From Dastarcus helophoroides (taxonomy: Eukaryota > Arthropoda > Insecta > Coleoptera > Bothrideridae), in assembly GCA_028583605.1 (NCBI GenBank), contig CM053332.1, forward strand, positions 10,156,442-10,220,441: a stretch of 64,000 nt of DNA, in the 5' to 3' direction. The notes below the pieces were generated by a model. That model did no database searches. It had not been told where the DNA came from and was given only the letters and a program-made list of their open reading frames with translations. Below are positions 47,001-58,500 of the stretch, one piece after another (position 1 is the first letter of the stretch; each line of letters opens with the position of its first letter). A program made the position numbers and the translations under genes.

Positions 47001-48123
47001 CGATTTTTTTCATTCTCTTTTCAATCATGTGCCTGTGAGTGAAAATTCGTAAGAAACGTGCTCTTTCTTCATTAGATAATCTATATATTTTTTTATATTG
47101 TGGGTTTTTTGTTTTTAACAAAAGCTTCCAACCTTTCGATACTTAAAATATGATGTGGTCGAGTTAGTGTGAGGTTCTCTACGGATTCGGTCACGAATTT
47201 TGCTACGAATTTATCGTTACGAATCCGCTGCGAAAAATTGAGTTGGTTTGGGGGTGCCCTTATTGTTTCCACGCGTACAGTCTATGTTAAAAACAGTTGG
47301 GGATTAGAGCAGCCATACATTTTCTAGAAAAATTCCTTAAGTACTAAATTCTATAACATTTCGTTACAGTACCTTATTCTGCTCTACTAAACGCTTACAT
47401 GAAACTACTAACATTTTAATTCCAGATTCTATATTTAAGACTTTGTTAATAAACAACCTTCTGAAATTGTTACATAGTTGACACCAGAGCATGAAGCCAA
47501 ATCTGCGGAATATTCTTTTATTTACTGCTTCATTCTTTAATGATCGTAATATCGTTCCATCTACGAAAATGATGATTCAAGAGGCCAAAATAAATTTGGA
47601 GGTAATTTTTGACATAGATGTGCTTTTAAAAAATTTTCTAACAAAACTACATATGTACCTATATCATGGTATTTGTCAAAATACAATGCAAATATGTAAA
47701 TAGAATTATTGTTAATTTTACTGATTTTTTTTTAAATAAAATTTCTCAGTGCCAGCAATTGTAACACCTTAATCATTGGTGGAACTGATTGGAAATTTTA
47801 ATTTAAAGAAAAATGTATATCGTATATTGAAATATGTATATTGGCTAATTTTTAATGATTCTTCTGTACTCTGATATTAAAATAATAAAAGGTAACCCTG
47901 GATAAAATAATTTTTCAAGCTTTTAAAATTGATGAAAATACAAAATATATGCTTTACAATTACCTGATCTAGGAAACGTGCATATCCAAATATCATCTTC
48001 CTTCACGTTAAATGTTTCAATAGCATGCTTACATTCTAAAAATGTTTTCGGTATTGAGAATTCCTTAATTTTCAGTTGAATTTGTAAGATATTTTTACAT
48101 GCTGATATTATATTTTCTGACAT
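41043..48123 (-). CDS. SULT-C: cytosolic sulfotransferase, complete, 5 exons
   Basis: A predicted 315-aa PAPS-dependent sulfotransferase. Minus-strand exons are 47964-48123, 43182-43278, 41663-41831, 41496-41616 and 41043-41443, each with GT-AG sites, joining to one open frame. Motifs: CTFPRSG|GTTW PAPS loop split by intron 1, KTHLPW with the catalytic His, RNPRDVVVSHYYF for the 3'-phosphate, and RSGLCQQYQ in place of GxxGxxK (second Gly replaced by Gln). The start is the ATG of MSENIISACKN. Intron 1 is about 4.7 kb and full of AT-rich tracts. A possible AATAAA (minus) lies near 40988-40993. Exons 2-5 are the source or sister of SULT-B. The substrate is unknown. Confidence 0.9.
43885..43960 (+). 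mobile_element. hAT-like transposon end
   Basis: CAGCGTTTCCCAAAC followed by TTTTTTTTGTCACGGCCC resembles the common hAT-type terminal repeat of insects. No matching right end was found, so only one terminus is reported. Confidence 0.4.
44000..46620. repeat. AT-rich quasi-periodic tract in SULT-C intron 1
   Basis: Degenerate TTTTGAAATTTCGAC / GTCGAAATTTTCAAAA words on both sides of hairpin MITE copy 3; the orientation of the words changes near the MITE. No gene is seen. Confidence 0.6.
44991..45249. mobile_element. Hairpin MITE copy 3
   Basis: The right arm is complete to ACCAAGGACTAGTCCGTTGC and the left arm lacks its outer 40 or so bases. The core has two small internal hairpins (AGATGATAGCTTGGCT and ATGATAGTTTG). 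Confidence 0.65.
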
Positions 48124-49960
48124 TCTGTCCACGACTGTCCATTGACTGAAAAATGATATCTTCGTATTTGAAACTTATCGTACAATAATTGTCATAATTT
48201 AAATTATTTTACTTAATAGCTTTATTTTTTCCTTGATAATACGCTTGTGCATAGATAAAGCGAATAATTATTAGGAATATGAAATCGCTGTAGTAATTGC
48301 CTTTTGTCTAGTTTTCATGCTACTTATCAAAATAAGTGCCTGCGATAAGTATACCGCATTGCAAAATTCAAAAAGTTTAGGAAACACCTTTTATTTCTCA
48401 AAACTATGAGTCTTCAGTCAAAATTTTTAATTTAATTCAGTCATACTCAGATGTTGGTGGCTTTGAGCAAAAAATTGGAAAAATTCGATTTTTCGAGAAG
48501 CTTTTGAAATTTATAAAATAAATCAAATTTTAACTCGAAATTTCGATTTTTTATGTTTGGATCCTTATTGACTCCTCTTGAATGATATCAACAAATTATT
48601 TTTTCTTTTAAAATAAAAAGAGCCGGATATTTTTGTAATTATTTGATATCCAAAAGTTTTACACAATTTTGGTGCTATATAAGACTTAGATATACCTTTC
48701 GAGGAAGGTAATTTTAATTTAAGTAGCATTTTAAGACAAATTCTTAAGAAGTTATTAATGTTGACGCCCATTGCAAAATTTGCATTTTTTAGGTGTAGCA
48801 ATATATGTTTGCAAGATTAAAACACGGGTTCTGCAGTATTTGTCCGCAGACTCCACACACGGTTACGGAAAGGAAAAAAAATTGAATTCATAATGAAATT
48901 TGGTGTTGGGGCTCAAAATCAAACTTTAAACATTTTTTTCATTACTTCAACGTGAAGCAAATTATCGGAAAGAGAATCAAATTTAAGGACTGTCGCCTTA
49001 GATTGTTACTTACATTTAAAATTGTAGCTTTGGAGCAAAATTTGAAATTTTGAACTACATTTTAAAGTTTTATCTTCGAAATATGCAAGTATTTATTTAA
49101 TTTTTAAGTTTCAAAAATTATTAATTAATGAATATTTTCAAAGGAATATTTAAATTTTTATTTGTTCGTGAAAATCTAAATACTGGAACAATATATTAAA
49201 AATTTTGGAAATAGTATTTAATTTTACCAAAAAAATTAAATTATTACCATTTAAATTAAAATAATTTTTTCGTTCTGATTTTTTTCAAAACTCAATTGCC
49301 AAAAAGCATCTCTGTGTTAATGATTTGTTTTTTAATTTCTCAAATTTCAAAAAAAGGTTTTAGCATTTGAAATATATTAAGAAAAAACAACCGTTGAGGT
49401 TTCATAGCTCCATGTTTCAGTAGAAATTGTTTAGATCTCTTTATTTTTTCTGGATCCCGCCTAACATTTCTTTGGGCTGAACCGAAAATTCAAAAATATT
49501 AGGTAATTTTTGTTTTAGCTTAAATTTTGTTTTAACCTGAATTTTCGATTTTTTGTAAAATTCTACTTATCTAAAAATTTCAACTTCAAACTTGAAATGT
49601 TCAGAAATTTTTACATCCTTTTAAATTTTCTCTTAAATTTGTTTTTTTTTGTTTAGTTTTTGTAATTTTCAGTTTAAATCTAACATATATTCTTAAACTC
49701 TATATTTTTTAAAACTTTTATTTTTTTCGGAATTTTGAGTTAAAAGTTACAATTTCTATTTTTTTAATATCTCAATTCGAAAACCAAGTTTCAAATATTT
49801 TGATTCAAATTTTTTATCATCATTTTAAAATTTTAACTTCTTTTATGAAATTTTATCTCAGATTATTCATTCAAAGCTAAAAAGTTTAACACTTTTTTTT
49901 TCGACATTTTGACATTTTTCTCGAAATTTATAGTAAAACATCATTTTTTTATGAAGTATG
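48124..49960. other. Intergenic DNA upstream of SULT-C
   Basis: No gene is supported; the small minus frame at 48565-48801 has no recognisable motif. The SULT-C promoter should lie just above 48123, but no core element is clear. Confidence 0.35.
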
Positions 49961-50112
49961 TGTTTTACGCAAGTAGAATACAACCTAGACTACAAATTCA
50001 TGCAGCCCTCCAGGCGTATATAGTGAATCATAGGTAGCTCAACTACCAACAGTTTAAACATTGCCACCTAGCGAAGCGGTTGCTCTTTAGGAAAGTTCCC
50101 AGAAGAAAAGTA

Positions 50113-50396
50113 TTCTAATGCACAGACCAATAGGTTTGAATATTTATTAGATTCGAAGTTTTGAAACCAAATACCGGTTTCGATCTTGTTAGATTTCATC
50201 CAACTCGAATGCTAACAAATATTCCGACAAGTAAAGAATTCACGGACGTCAAGCAAGGTGACTTATCAGTACTACCGTCACTTTTGGCGAGTTGGATATA
50301 CCAAACTGACAAGATATAACAAGATCGAAACCGGTATTTGGCTTCCTAAACTTCGAATCTAATAAATGTTCAAACCTATTGGTCTGTGCATTAGAA
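50113..50396. mobile_element. 284-bp foldback element
   Basis: Arms of about 100 bp: TTCTAATGCACAGACCAATA at the left and its inverse at the right, with ACCGGTTTCGATCTTGTTA and its inverse further in. GTA sits on both sides (50110-50112, 50397-50399), a possible 3-bp target duplication. It has no coding capacity. Diverged fragments may lie near 11555 and 57125. Confidence 0.7.
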
Positions 50397-50399
50397 GTA

Positions 50400-51717
50400 T
50401 GTGTTTGTTTTGAAATGTCTTTATTTCAAAACTTTAAATTAAGGCTTGAAATCTCTACAATTTTGGGTAAAATTTTAGCGTAAGAAGTTTAAGATTAATT
50501 TTAATTTTTTTTTCGCTATTGCAGTTTAAAATTATTTTTCAAACTTTAAATTTTACAATAGAAATTTCTACTTTCTTTTGGTAATTTTGTGTTTAATAGA
50601 TTATTAAAATCCGAAGTTTTGATTTTCGTTAAATTTTAAGTTGAATTCTTTTTTCCTACAATTTTGATATCTGAGCTAAAAGATGAATATTTCAGAAGTA
50701 ATTTAATCCCAAAATATGCATTGTATACATCAAATTTGGACTTTTCTTTAACAGATTTCGTGTTTAAATTTAAAAGTTTGACCTTTTTCTAAACATTTTG
50801 GATTAGAACTTGATTATTATTTCAAAATTCTCAGTTTAATTTTTCTCGACTATCAAATATTCAACTTTTTTCTGTATATTTTGATGGAAAACTGAAATAT
50901 GATTTTATAAATTAATCAGCTAATATATTCAAAAAGTCTTTACGGCTTAAACTCAAAATTTTAACTCAGAATGCTTAAAAAAATAATTTTAAAATTCGGA
51001 TTTTGAAACTAAAAATTCGAAATTTTGGGAAGAAAGTAAAATTTGAAATTTAAATTCAAACTTTTGACATGACATTTTTAGGAGAAAGTAAGAGATAAAA
51101 TTTTAAGTTTAATGTGAACATTTCGAGATTAAAGTTGAAACGAGGTAAAGTCGAAAGTTCGACATTTCGAAATTTTGAAGATAGGTGTTAGTCGAAGTTC
51201 CGAGAAAAAGTTTTTCGAGATTCAACTCAAAATTTCAACTTTCAATTCGAAACCTTTTAAAAAAGTACAAATTTGAAGTTACAATTCAACTTTCTTCCCA
51301 AAATCGAAATAAACTGCAAAACGTGGAAATCGAAGTTGCCACTGTAACAAAATCCTTTTTTTTTAAGAGTGAATTTGAAATTTCTACTAAGACCTTAATT
51401 TTGAAAAAGTAGAAATTTTGAAATGGAAATGGAGGTTTGGAGATATTAGTAGAAATGGTAATTGGGTGAAATTTCGAGGGTGAATTTAATATTCTGAGCA
51501 AGCACTTGAATTTTTATGGGAAACATAGAAAATTGGCATTTGAAATCAAACTTCTAACTTTTTATGAAATGCTTAATTTAAAGTTGAAATTTTGGGATGT
51601 AAAGTTGGCACTTTGAGAAAAAAGCATAAATGTTAAGTCTAGACTGGCACCTTTTAATTCTTTTTTACAAGTTTTAATTTCAAAGTTAATATTTTTGCCT
51701 TTGTTAGAAACTTGACA
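50400..51717. repeat. AT-rich quasi-periodic tract
   Basis: Same texture as 541-1368. The open frames at 51185-51501 on both strands mirror each other and are not genes. Confidence 0.55.
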
Positions 51718-51797
51718 GCACTATTTTCAAAAATTGAAATACAAATCTTGTCCCTGAAACCAAGAAAAATTAAAAAACACAACGAAGGTTGCTTTAA

Positions 51798-52370
51798 CCC
51801 TTATATACTAAGAATATGCGCTTCGTGTATCTTCGACCGCATTCGGACGCGCATGCGCATCCAATTATACACGTCGTAGTGTCACAATTCCTTATTTATC
51901 AACCTGAACTATTTTTAACAGAGATAATGGCCTAAAGGCTCAGTGCAACCATTCTTAAGGTTGTCTCCAGCCTTATGGATGGCTAAGTTTTCACATGCAT
52001 TTAACATAGAATTCTTATTTACTACCCTTAACAGTTTAATATTATTATCTAGCCTATGACCCAATTCAAAAGCATGTCGAGCAACACTTCTCAGTTATTC
52101 CTTACCTCAAATGAGCCAAATACTCCTTCAGTCGGATTTTAAGAGATCGTTTAGTCTGCCCGACATACTTTTGAGAACAATCTTAAGGCAGACTGGCTGG
52201 AGACAACCTTATGAATGGTTGCGCTGAGCCTTTACGTCATTCATCTCTGTTAAAAATAGTTAAGGTTGATAGATAAGGAACTGTGACACTACTACGTGCA
52301 GAATTAGATGCCCATGCGCGTTAAGATGCGGTCGATTATGCACGAAGTGGATATTCTTAGTAGATAAGGG
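51798..52370. mobile_element. PiggyBac-like palindromic element, TTAA target duplication
   Basis: 573 bp flanked by TTAA (51794-51797, 52371-52374). The ends are CCCTTATATACTAAGAATAT and its near-perfect inverse; the arms extend about 180 bp. A TTAA duplication with CCC-type ends is the piggyBac signature, though Kolobok elements also use TTAA. No transposase is present. Confidence 0.7.
51975..52185 (-). pseudogene. GIY-YIG-type endonuclease remnant (Penelope-like) inside the TTAA element
   Basis: The minus strand reads DCSQKYVGQTKRSLKIRLKE (about 52185-52125), a short gap, then SVARHAFELGHRLDNN and ENLAIHK (about 52090-51970). This pattern, YVGQTKRSL-x-R followed by a HA-x-x-x-GH block, is typical of GIY-YIG domains of Penelope-like retroelements. 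It is too short and broken to be active. Confidence 0.55.
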
Positions 52371-52734
52371 TTAATTTTAGGATTAGGTGTTAGTATCTCT
52401 CTGAAGATGATAGATTGGCTATCAAAACGTTGTTGTGTTTTTTAATCTTTCTTGATTTTAGGAGACAAGATTTGTATTTAAATTTTTGAAGATAACCAAG
52501 GACCAGTCACTTGCACTAAAAAAGGCACTATTTTAAATGGATTTCTGTCAATTTCAGAAACTATGATTTTATGTATACTGTTTGTAACATTGGACAGCTG
52601 ATTGCAGTATGTTGTTTAGATGTTAATTTTTTGCGTGCTACATTCGTTTTATTGCATTTATCTAACTGTAATTTTATAAATAGAAAAATGTGTTGCAGTG
52701 TAATTGTATCTAGTGATGCGCTCTTTCGTATTCA

Positions 52735-53795
52735 ATCCACTCGCAAAGGCTATCCCTATTATGCCTTTAAAGTACCGCGAGTAGGATGTGGAAACAAGAA
52801 TAGATGGCGATGGACCGTCTTCTTAAAAAAGAATAGGTTATAATTTTTGGGAAAAATTCCGTTCGGTAACGAGTTCCATAGCTTGGAATCTCTATAAAAC
52901 AAAGAGACCCCGTAGAAAGAAGTCCTCACTGTGTCACGTTGTACCGCACAGGAATTTGTTGCTTCCGACTGTCGTGTATGCCTCAAAAATCTTGCCCTTG
53001 AGGGATCAATCCTATTAGTTTCTATGAGCATCTTTCATGAAAGTAATTGTAGAAAAGAGATAAATCATCTACCTTACGCCTGTGCTCTAGTGTTTCGAGA
53101 GAATCGGTCAAACTCTCGTCATCAATTAGGCGAATCGCTCTTTTTTGAATTGAGCCCAGAAGAGCTAAATTGTGCTTTGAAGCTGAACTCCAACCGTGAT
53201 AACAGTATTCTAGTGTTGGCCTAACATTGAGCCTTGTATGATGGGATGTGAAGTACTTTTTAACTCTAAGAAGAAATCCTAGCTTGTGAGAGGCGGATTT
53301 GGCAATGGCGCGCACATGATCGTCCCAAGAGAAATTAGTGCACGCATTCACTCCTAGGATAGACAGATTAGATTCTATTGGGAGGATTTTACCGTTCATT
53401 AGAATGTTTGTTGCATTATCCCTTGATGTTTTCTTACAGAAAACCGCAGCCTGAGTTTTTGAAGTCGGCCAGATTTTTCTTATTTTATTCCAGAATGATT
53501 TCGAGTATCCAATTAATTATCCGTATTTGCTGTTCCCTGAAGCAGCGACGGATAATGGTTTGTCGGAGAAAAAAGATGATACCAGGCTACTATCATCTGC
53601 ATAGCTGTATATCGGATTGGAATTTTAAGCTAATAGATCTTTATGTGTAACAAAAACAGAGTAGGAGACAAGACATACCCTGAGGTACACCTGCATTGGA
53701 TGAGATACCATCGAGGACGACCTGAAGAGATCTGTCAGTGAGAAAACTGGATATCAAATGACAGAGCCCAGGAGGAAGACCATAGGCTGTCGTGC
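52735..53795 (-). mobile_element. CR1/Jockey-like LINE 3' fragment
   Basis: Same family as 1650-4480, on the minus strand. YADDS near 53590, then the post-RT part at 53022-53399 (SILGVNACTNFSWDDHVRAIA, RPTLEYCYHGWSSASKHNLALL) and the C-terminal part at 52759-53031 (KLWNSLPNGIFPKNYNLF). It is broken by frameshifts and truncated 5', as is usual for dead LINE copies. Confidence 0.85.
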
Positions 53796-55228
53796 TATCT
53801 TATGACAATATTCATACTCAGGATTATTTTTTGGTTAAAATGGATTTTTTTAGCTGAGCAGCTAGCAGGAATAAAGCAATGTTTAATAAAAGCCCTGTTA
53901 TCGAATTCATACCTAAAACAAAACAAATCGATTTCCTAATTTAACTAATCTTGAATCTGCATGAACTGTTTGTAACTTTGGATAGTTGATCACACACAGA
54001 TATTTTTAATAGTACTCTAGACCTTTTTGTTTTATTACCTTTTCATATGCAATATTAAAGAATAAAATAAAGAACATTAAAGAAGGTAATTATTGATGGA
54101 TCAATGCATGACCTAAATCTCTCGATATAGAAATCTAAGCTTGCATAGTAAATTTGAATAAAGAATTAACCAGTAAATGGACACGGTCTTAGACGTAAAG
54201 TGTTTTTTTACGAAAATCAAACCTTGAGGAAGTAAAATAGTATAACATTTTTTAGAAAAACAGTTCTCTCATTTTACGCGGACGAAGTCACGGGTAACAG
54301 CTAGTTTCGAATAAAAATGTTACATTTCAACTGCTACTGTTCACACATATTAATAAACTCTAAATCAAATCTGAATCTCTTTTTATTGCACTGGAGTGTT
54401 TCAAAAGCTTTCTAGACTTCTTTTTTAAAACTGATTGATTTTTGATTAAACTATTTTAATAGTTGTTAAATAAATAGGGTACTTCATGTTGACTCTTCGT
54501 TAGAAAATTTTTGATTTTGCAAAAGCGTGTTAGATAATCATAATTGATTGCTTTAAGCCTAAATTAAATATTTTTAATAATGTGACACATAAAAATGCCA
54601 AAAATAAACACCATCTTTGTTTTTTTTTTGGTGAAAATATTTAATCTTGATATCATATTCAGCTTCTACATGAAATTTAAAGATGAGAACGTATCATCCT
54701 CGTGTCATAGGTTTTGACTTTCCAAAACTCAACATGACCTGTAAAAACTAAATATGAAATCAAAATTGGGTTTCACTTAAAAAAAACAAAGATGGCGTCC
54801 ATTTTAGATATTTTTGAAAGTGTTACCATTTTGAAAATTATTCACTTAGACTGACAGTAGTCAATTATGACTGTCCACCAAATTGTATGTTAATACGATT
54901 CTGGGAAACGCAACAATTTTCTAACAAAAGTTTCACATGTATGTCTGAAAGTCTGCTTTACCGCAGCCACGTACTCTTCCCAACTGTACATTACAAGCGT
55001 TGATTAAATTCAATCAACGCTACAAGTAACAGATTGGCACTAACAGGCGGTGCTTCTGCAACAAGAATTACCTCCAGAGGATGAAAAGTGATTCCCAATT
55101 ATTTAAGAAGACTGCTTCAAATAAACCTTTGGATTTCCGGAGAAAATGAATTAAAAGACCGAATGGAAGTTTTACCGAAGATATAATTATATTGTAACAA
55201 ATTTTATTTCATATCCCAACTTCCCATC
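53796..55228. other. Intergenic DNA, no gene seen
   Basis: AT-rich, with a repeat end at 54268-54305 (GCGGACGAAGTCACGGG to CAGCTAGT), like 1369-1422. Nothing else is supported. Confidence 0.4.
54268..54305 (+). mobile_element. Short insect repeat end, possibly Helitron-like
   Basis: Second copy of the CTAG|T-ending motif described at 1369-1422. Confidence 0.35.
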
Positions 55229-55497
55229 AACTAAAAAATTGAAATACAGAACTTGTTCCCTGAAACCAAGAAAGATTAAAAAACACAACAAACGTTGCTT
55301 TAACGCGTTTCCACAGCCAAGCTGTCATCTTTAGATAGATTCATTCATTCGGTATCTCTCTGAAGATGACAGCTTGGATGTCGAAACGCGTTAGAGGAAC
55401 ATTTGTTGTGTTTTTTTAATCTTTCTTGATTTCAGGAGAAAAGTTCTGTATTTCAATTTTTGAAGGTAACCAAGGATCAGTTCGTTCCACCAAAAAA
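55229..55497. mobile_element. Hairpin MITE copy 5
   Basis: Full foldback structure with GAAATACAGAACTTGTTCCC and the inverse, a core carrying ACGCGTTTCCACAGCCAAGC, and an outer end CCAAGGATCAGTTCGTTCC. It lies just downstream of SULT-D. Confidence 0.75.
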
Positions 55498-55548
55498 AAT
55501 CTCATCAACTACTTTAGCTAATATATTCATAAGACTGAAACTAAACAT

Positions 55549-58500
55549 CTAGCTTTCCAAATAAAAGGGAAAATTCATGTTCATAGTATTCTTCAAAACC
55601 CACTGGTCTATACATTCAATCATCTCCTTTGACATCGCCTTCTTGTACTGCTGGCAGGTTCCAGATCGAAGAAAACATCCTTTTCCATCTGTGAGATTCG
55701 CCTTCTTCGACAAAGCTATCATTTGCTCCTTGTTAACTGCTTTGTTTTGCCTCATACTTTCAAAAGAAAGATGTTTCCTCAGCAGAGCTACTTTCTCATT
55801 TGTCAGCTTAATATCTAAAAAGTTGGTAACGTTTCGTATTGCTTGATCTAAGTCACTTTTCATATCTTCATATCTTAGAAAAAGTATGTTAGTGAGATGT
55901 CTCTTATTCCAATATGTAAAGATGTGAGACCAATAAGGTCCATACAAAACTATAAAAAAGTAGTTTATTATTTGGTCACTTTTAAGATTAAATTACCTTT
56001 ATCTCCAACAAATGACTTAAAATAATCTTCAAAAGTTTCCTTGTTGCCGTTTAGGAGTTTGGTAAAATAATAGAATGATATAACTACATCTCTCGGATCT
56101 CTTATTATGAAAATTATCTAAAAGCTTTTCATTAAAAAACACATGAGGGTAGACTTCATTTTATACGTACCTTAGGTTTCTTTGTAGCTGTTTGAATATC
56201 TTTAGGTAAAAGAGTCCATGGTAGGTGGGTTTTGATGATTCGACGGCCTTCGAGGTTCTTTACAAACCTTATTGAATTTTTCATATGTTCTGGAAAATGT
56301 TGATATTCTGGTCTCGAGAAATCAGATAGCACTTGTTTCCTGAAAATTCTCATTTATTGTTCAAATGACTAAGTAAGTTTTTTGTTTAATTTTCAAAACA
56401 AAGTATCGCTACAGGATTTATTTGCTTATATAAAATGAATATAGACGAAATAATGGTTCCAAACTACCAGTTTTCAATGCAATTATAGCAAATATTCCCT
56501 AATATATTTTTCCACGAACGCTAGATTCAACAGTGTTTTTGCTTGTCTTTTTCTTTAAATCCTATTCTATTTATTTTCCTTTCCGTTATTCATCAGATTG
56601 AATATTTCTTAAAATTGTTTGAAAACAGCCGTTCAAAAATTAAGAATCAAAGCTATCTCAATTTTATAAATCATGAAAACAATGTTTCTTAATAGAAGAA
56701 ATGGAATGTAAATGATTTGGAGTTTTAACAAAATATTGGAAATAAAAACCTTTTTAAAATAAATTCAGCAGACTAGATGGCATGATCTTCTGACATGATT
56801 ATTGATGTTTTTTTTGTTAGATAGGTTAAATGCTGTTGGAAATAAAATAAATCACCCATACTCAAAAAACGGACTCCTTATATTCAGATCCTGCTGGCCT
56901 CCAACGAAATCTAGATTATTGACTATCATCCACACCATTTCCTGCATCCAAGTTGTTCCTACAAAGGCAATAAGATAAACTAAAGAATTATGTCATTATT
57001 ATGTTATATATTTAATGTTATATTTTAATATTTAATCTAAACCATAAAAATAGGAAATGCTGCAAACACATAGCCCAACAGTTGTCCCTGAGAACTCAGA
57101 TTTTAATAAATGGAGCACATACAGATTGAAATATTTATCTCGATCAATCTTTGGAAACCAAAGACCGCTTTAGGTCATATTAGAACTCTTCAGCTTGGTT
57201 GGATACATCCAAGCTGAATAAAACAAATGATTTGACATTAAATTATGTGACCACATAAAACGCTACAAGAAGGAATAAAGTCTTATTTATCAACTAGAAT
57301 ACTTACGAAATTGCACAAAGCAATTAAGCGATCTCTCAAGAAACTTAGATATGACAAGAAAAAATTTGGAACTCCAGTTGTAACAGCAAACTTTATGAAA
57401 TTATTTCATTCAATTTTTTAAAATGAGTGACGTTAATAAGCTTAAGTTATAATTGTAAAGATAGAAAGCCTTTTACAGATTCGTTACAACTTAACATTAA
57501 ATTAAAGCTGCATTATTTTAAAATGAAAACAAATTTTAATTCTAGTGGGTTATTCCTTTAATGTGGAAGAAACAAGAGAAGCAGAAGATTATATTGCTTC
57601 TACCATAAACCACATCATCTAATAAAAAGTCTTGTAAGACGATATATACAAAAGAACGTACTTTGCTTATCATTTTGATTCAAATGAAAGTAAAATTTCA
57701 TAGAATTATTAATAAAAATAATTTTTTTTAACCATTTCGATTTGGATTTATAATTTTCACATGTTTTTCCTAAAACTTTGACCGCAATCCCTTTTTTTTT
57801 TAATAAACATAAATTTTCCTCAACAGTCTACATTTTTAGAATTACTTCTAAAATTTTTATTTCAACTCTAAATTAAAAAAAAAATATTTTACAAATTTTA
57901 AATTTATTCTCAAATTTTTTATTTTTCCTTCCTAAAGCCTCTAGTTGAATATTGAAATTAAATATTTTATTTGCAAATTCTTTATATACAACTAAATATT
58001 TATTTTCCTCTCGCAATTTCGACATTAACCTCAAAATGTTGATGTTTTTGCAAAATTTTGAGCTAAAACTTTTTACTTAAAACTTCCAATCAACCTTAAA
58101 TGCTCTTAAAATTTCGGGTTGAAATTTAACATGTAAATCTTTTTCACGAAAATTCTAATTCTAATTTGACATTTTTTTAACTAAAGGTTTTCTCTCTTGA
58201 CCTGTTACGTTTCCTGTTGGTATTCCCTTTTTTATTTTAACTCTAAACTCAAAATTTAATAGTTTTTTCCGAAAAAATGATCCTTTTTTTTAAATGTCTC
58301 ATTTGAGCTTGACAGTCGAAGTTTAGTCTTTTTTCTTTATTTTCTGAACATTTCGGTTTTATCTTACAACTTCGAGTTAAAACTTAAGTATTTTAATATA
58401 CATTTTAAGTTTTTTCTTTTATTTCGAAGGATTTCTCAAATCAGGTGTTTAAAATAAATTTCTTTTTTGTTGTGTATAAAATTTTGGATTTAAACTCGAA

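Larger units (their letters stand above)
51718..52529. mobile_element. Hairpin MITE copy 4, split by a nested element
   Basis: The left arm is 51718-51797 (AAATACAAATCTTGTCCCTG, ACACAACGAAGGTTGC) and the right arm about 52375-52529 (GAAGATGATAGATTGGCTAT to CAAGGACCAGTCACTTGCAC). Between them lies the TTAA-flanked element at 51798-52370. Confidence 0.7.
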
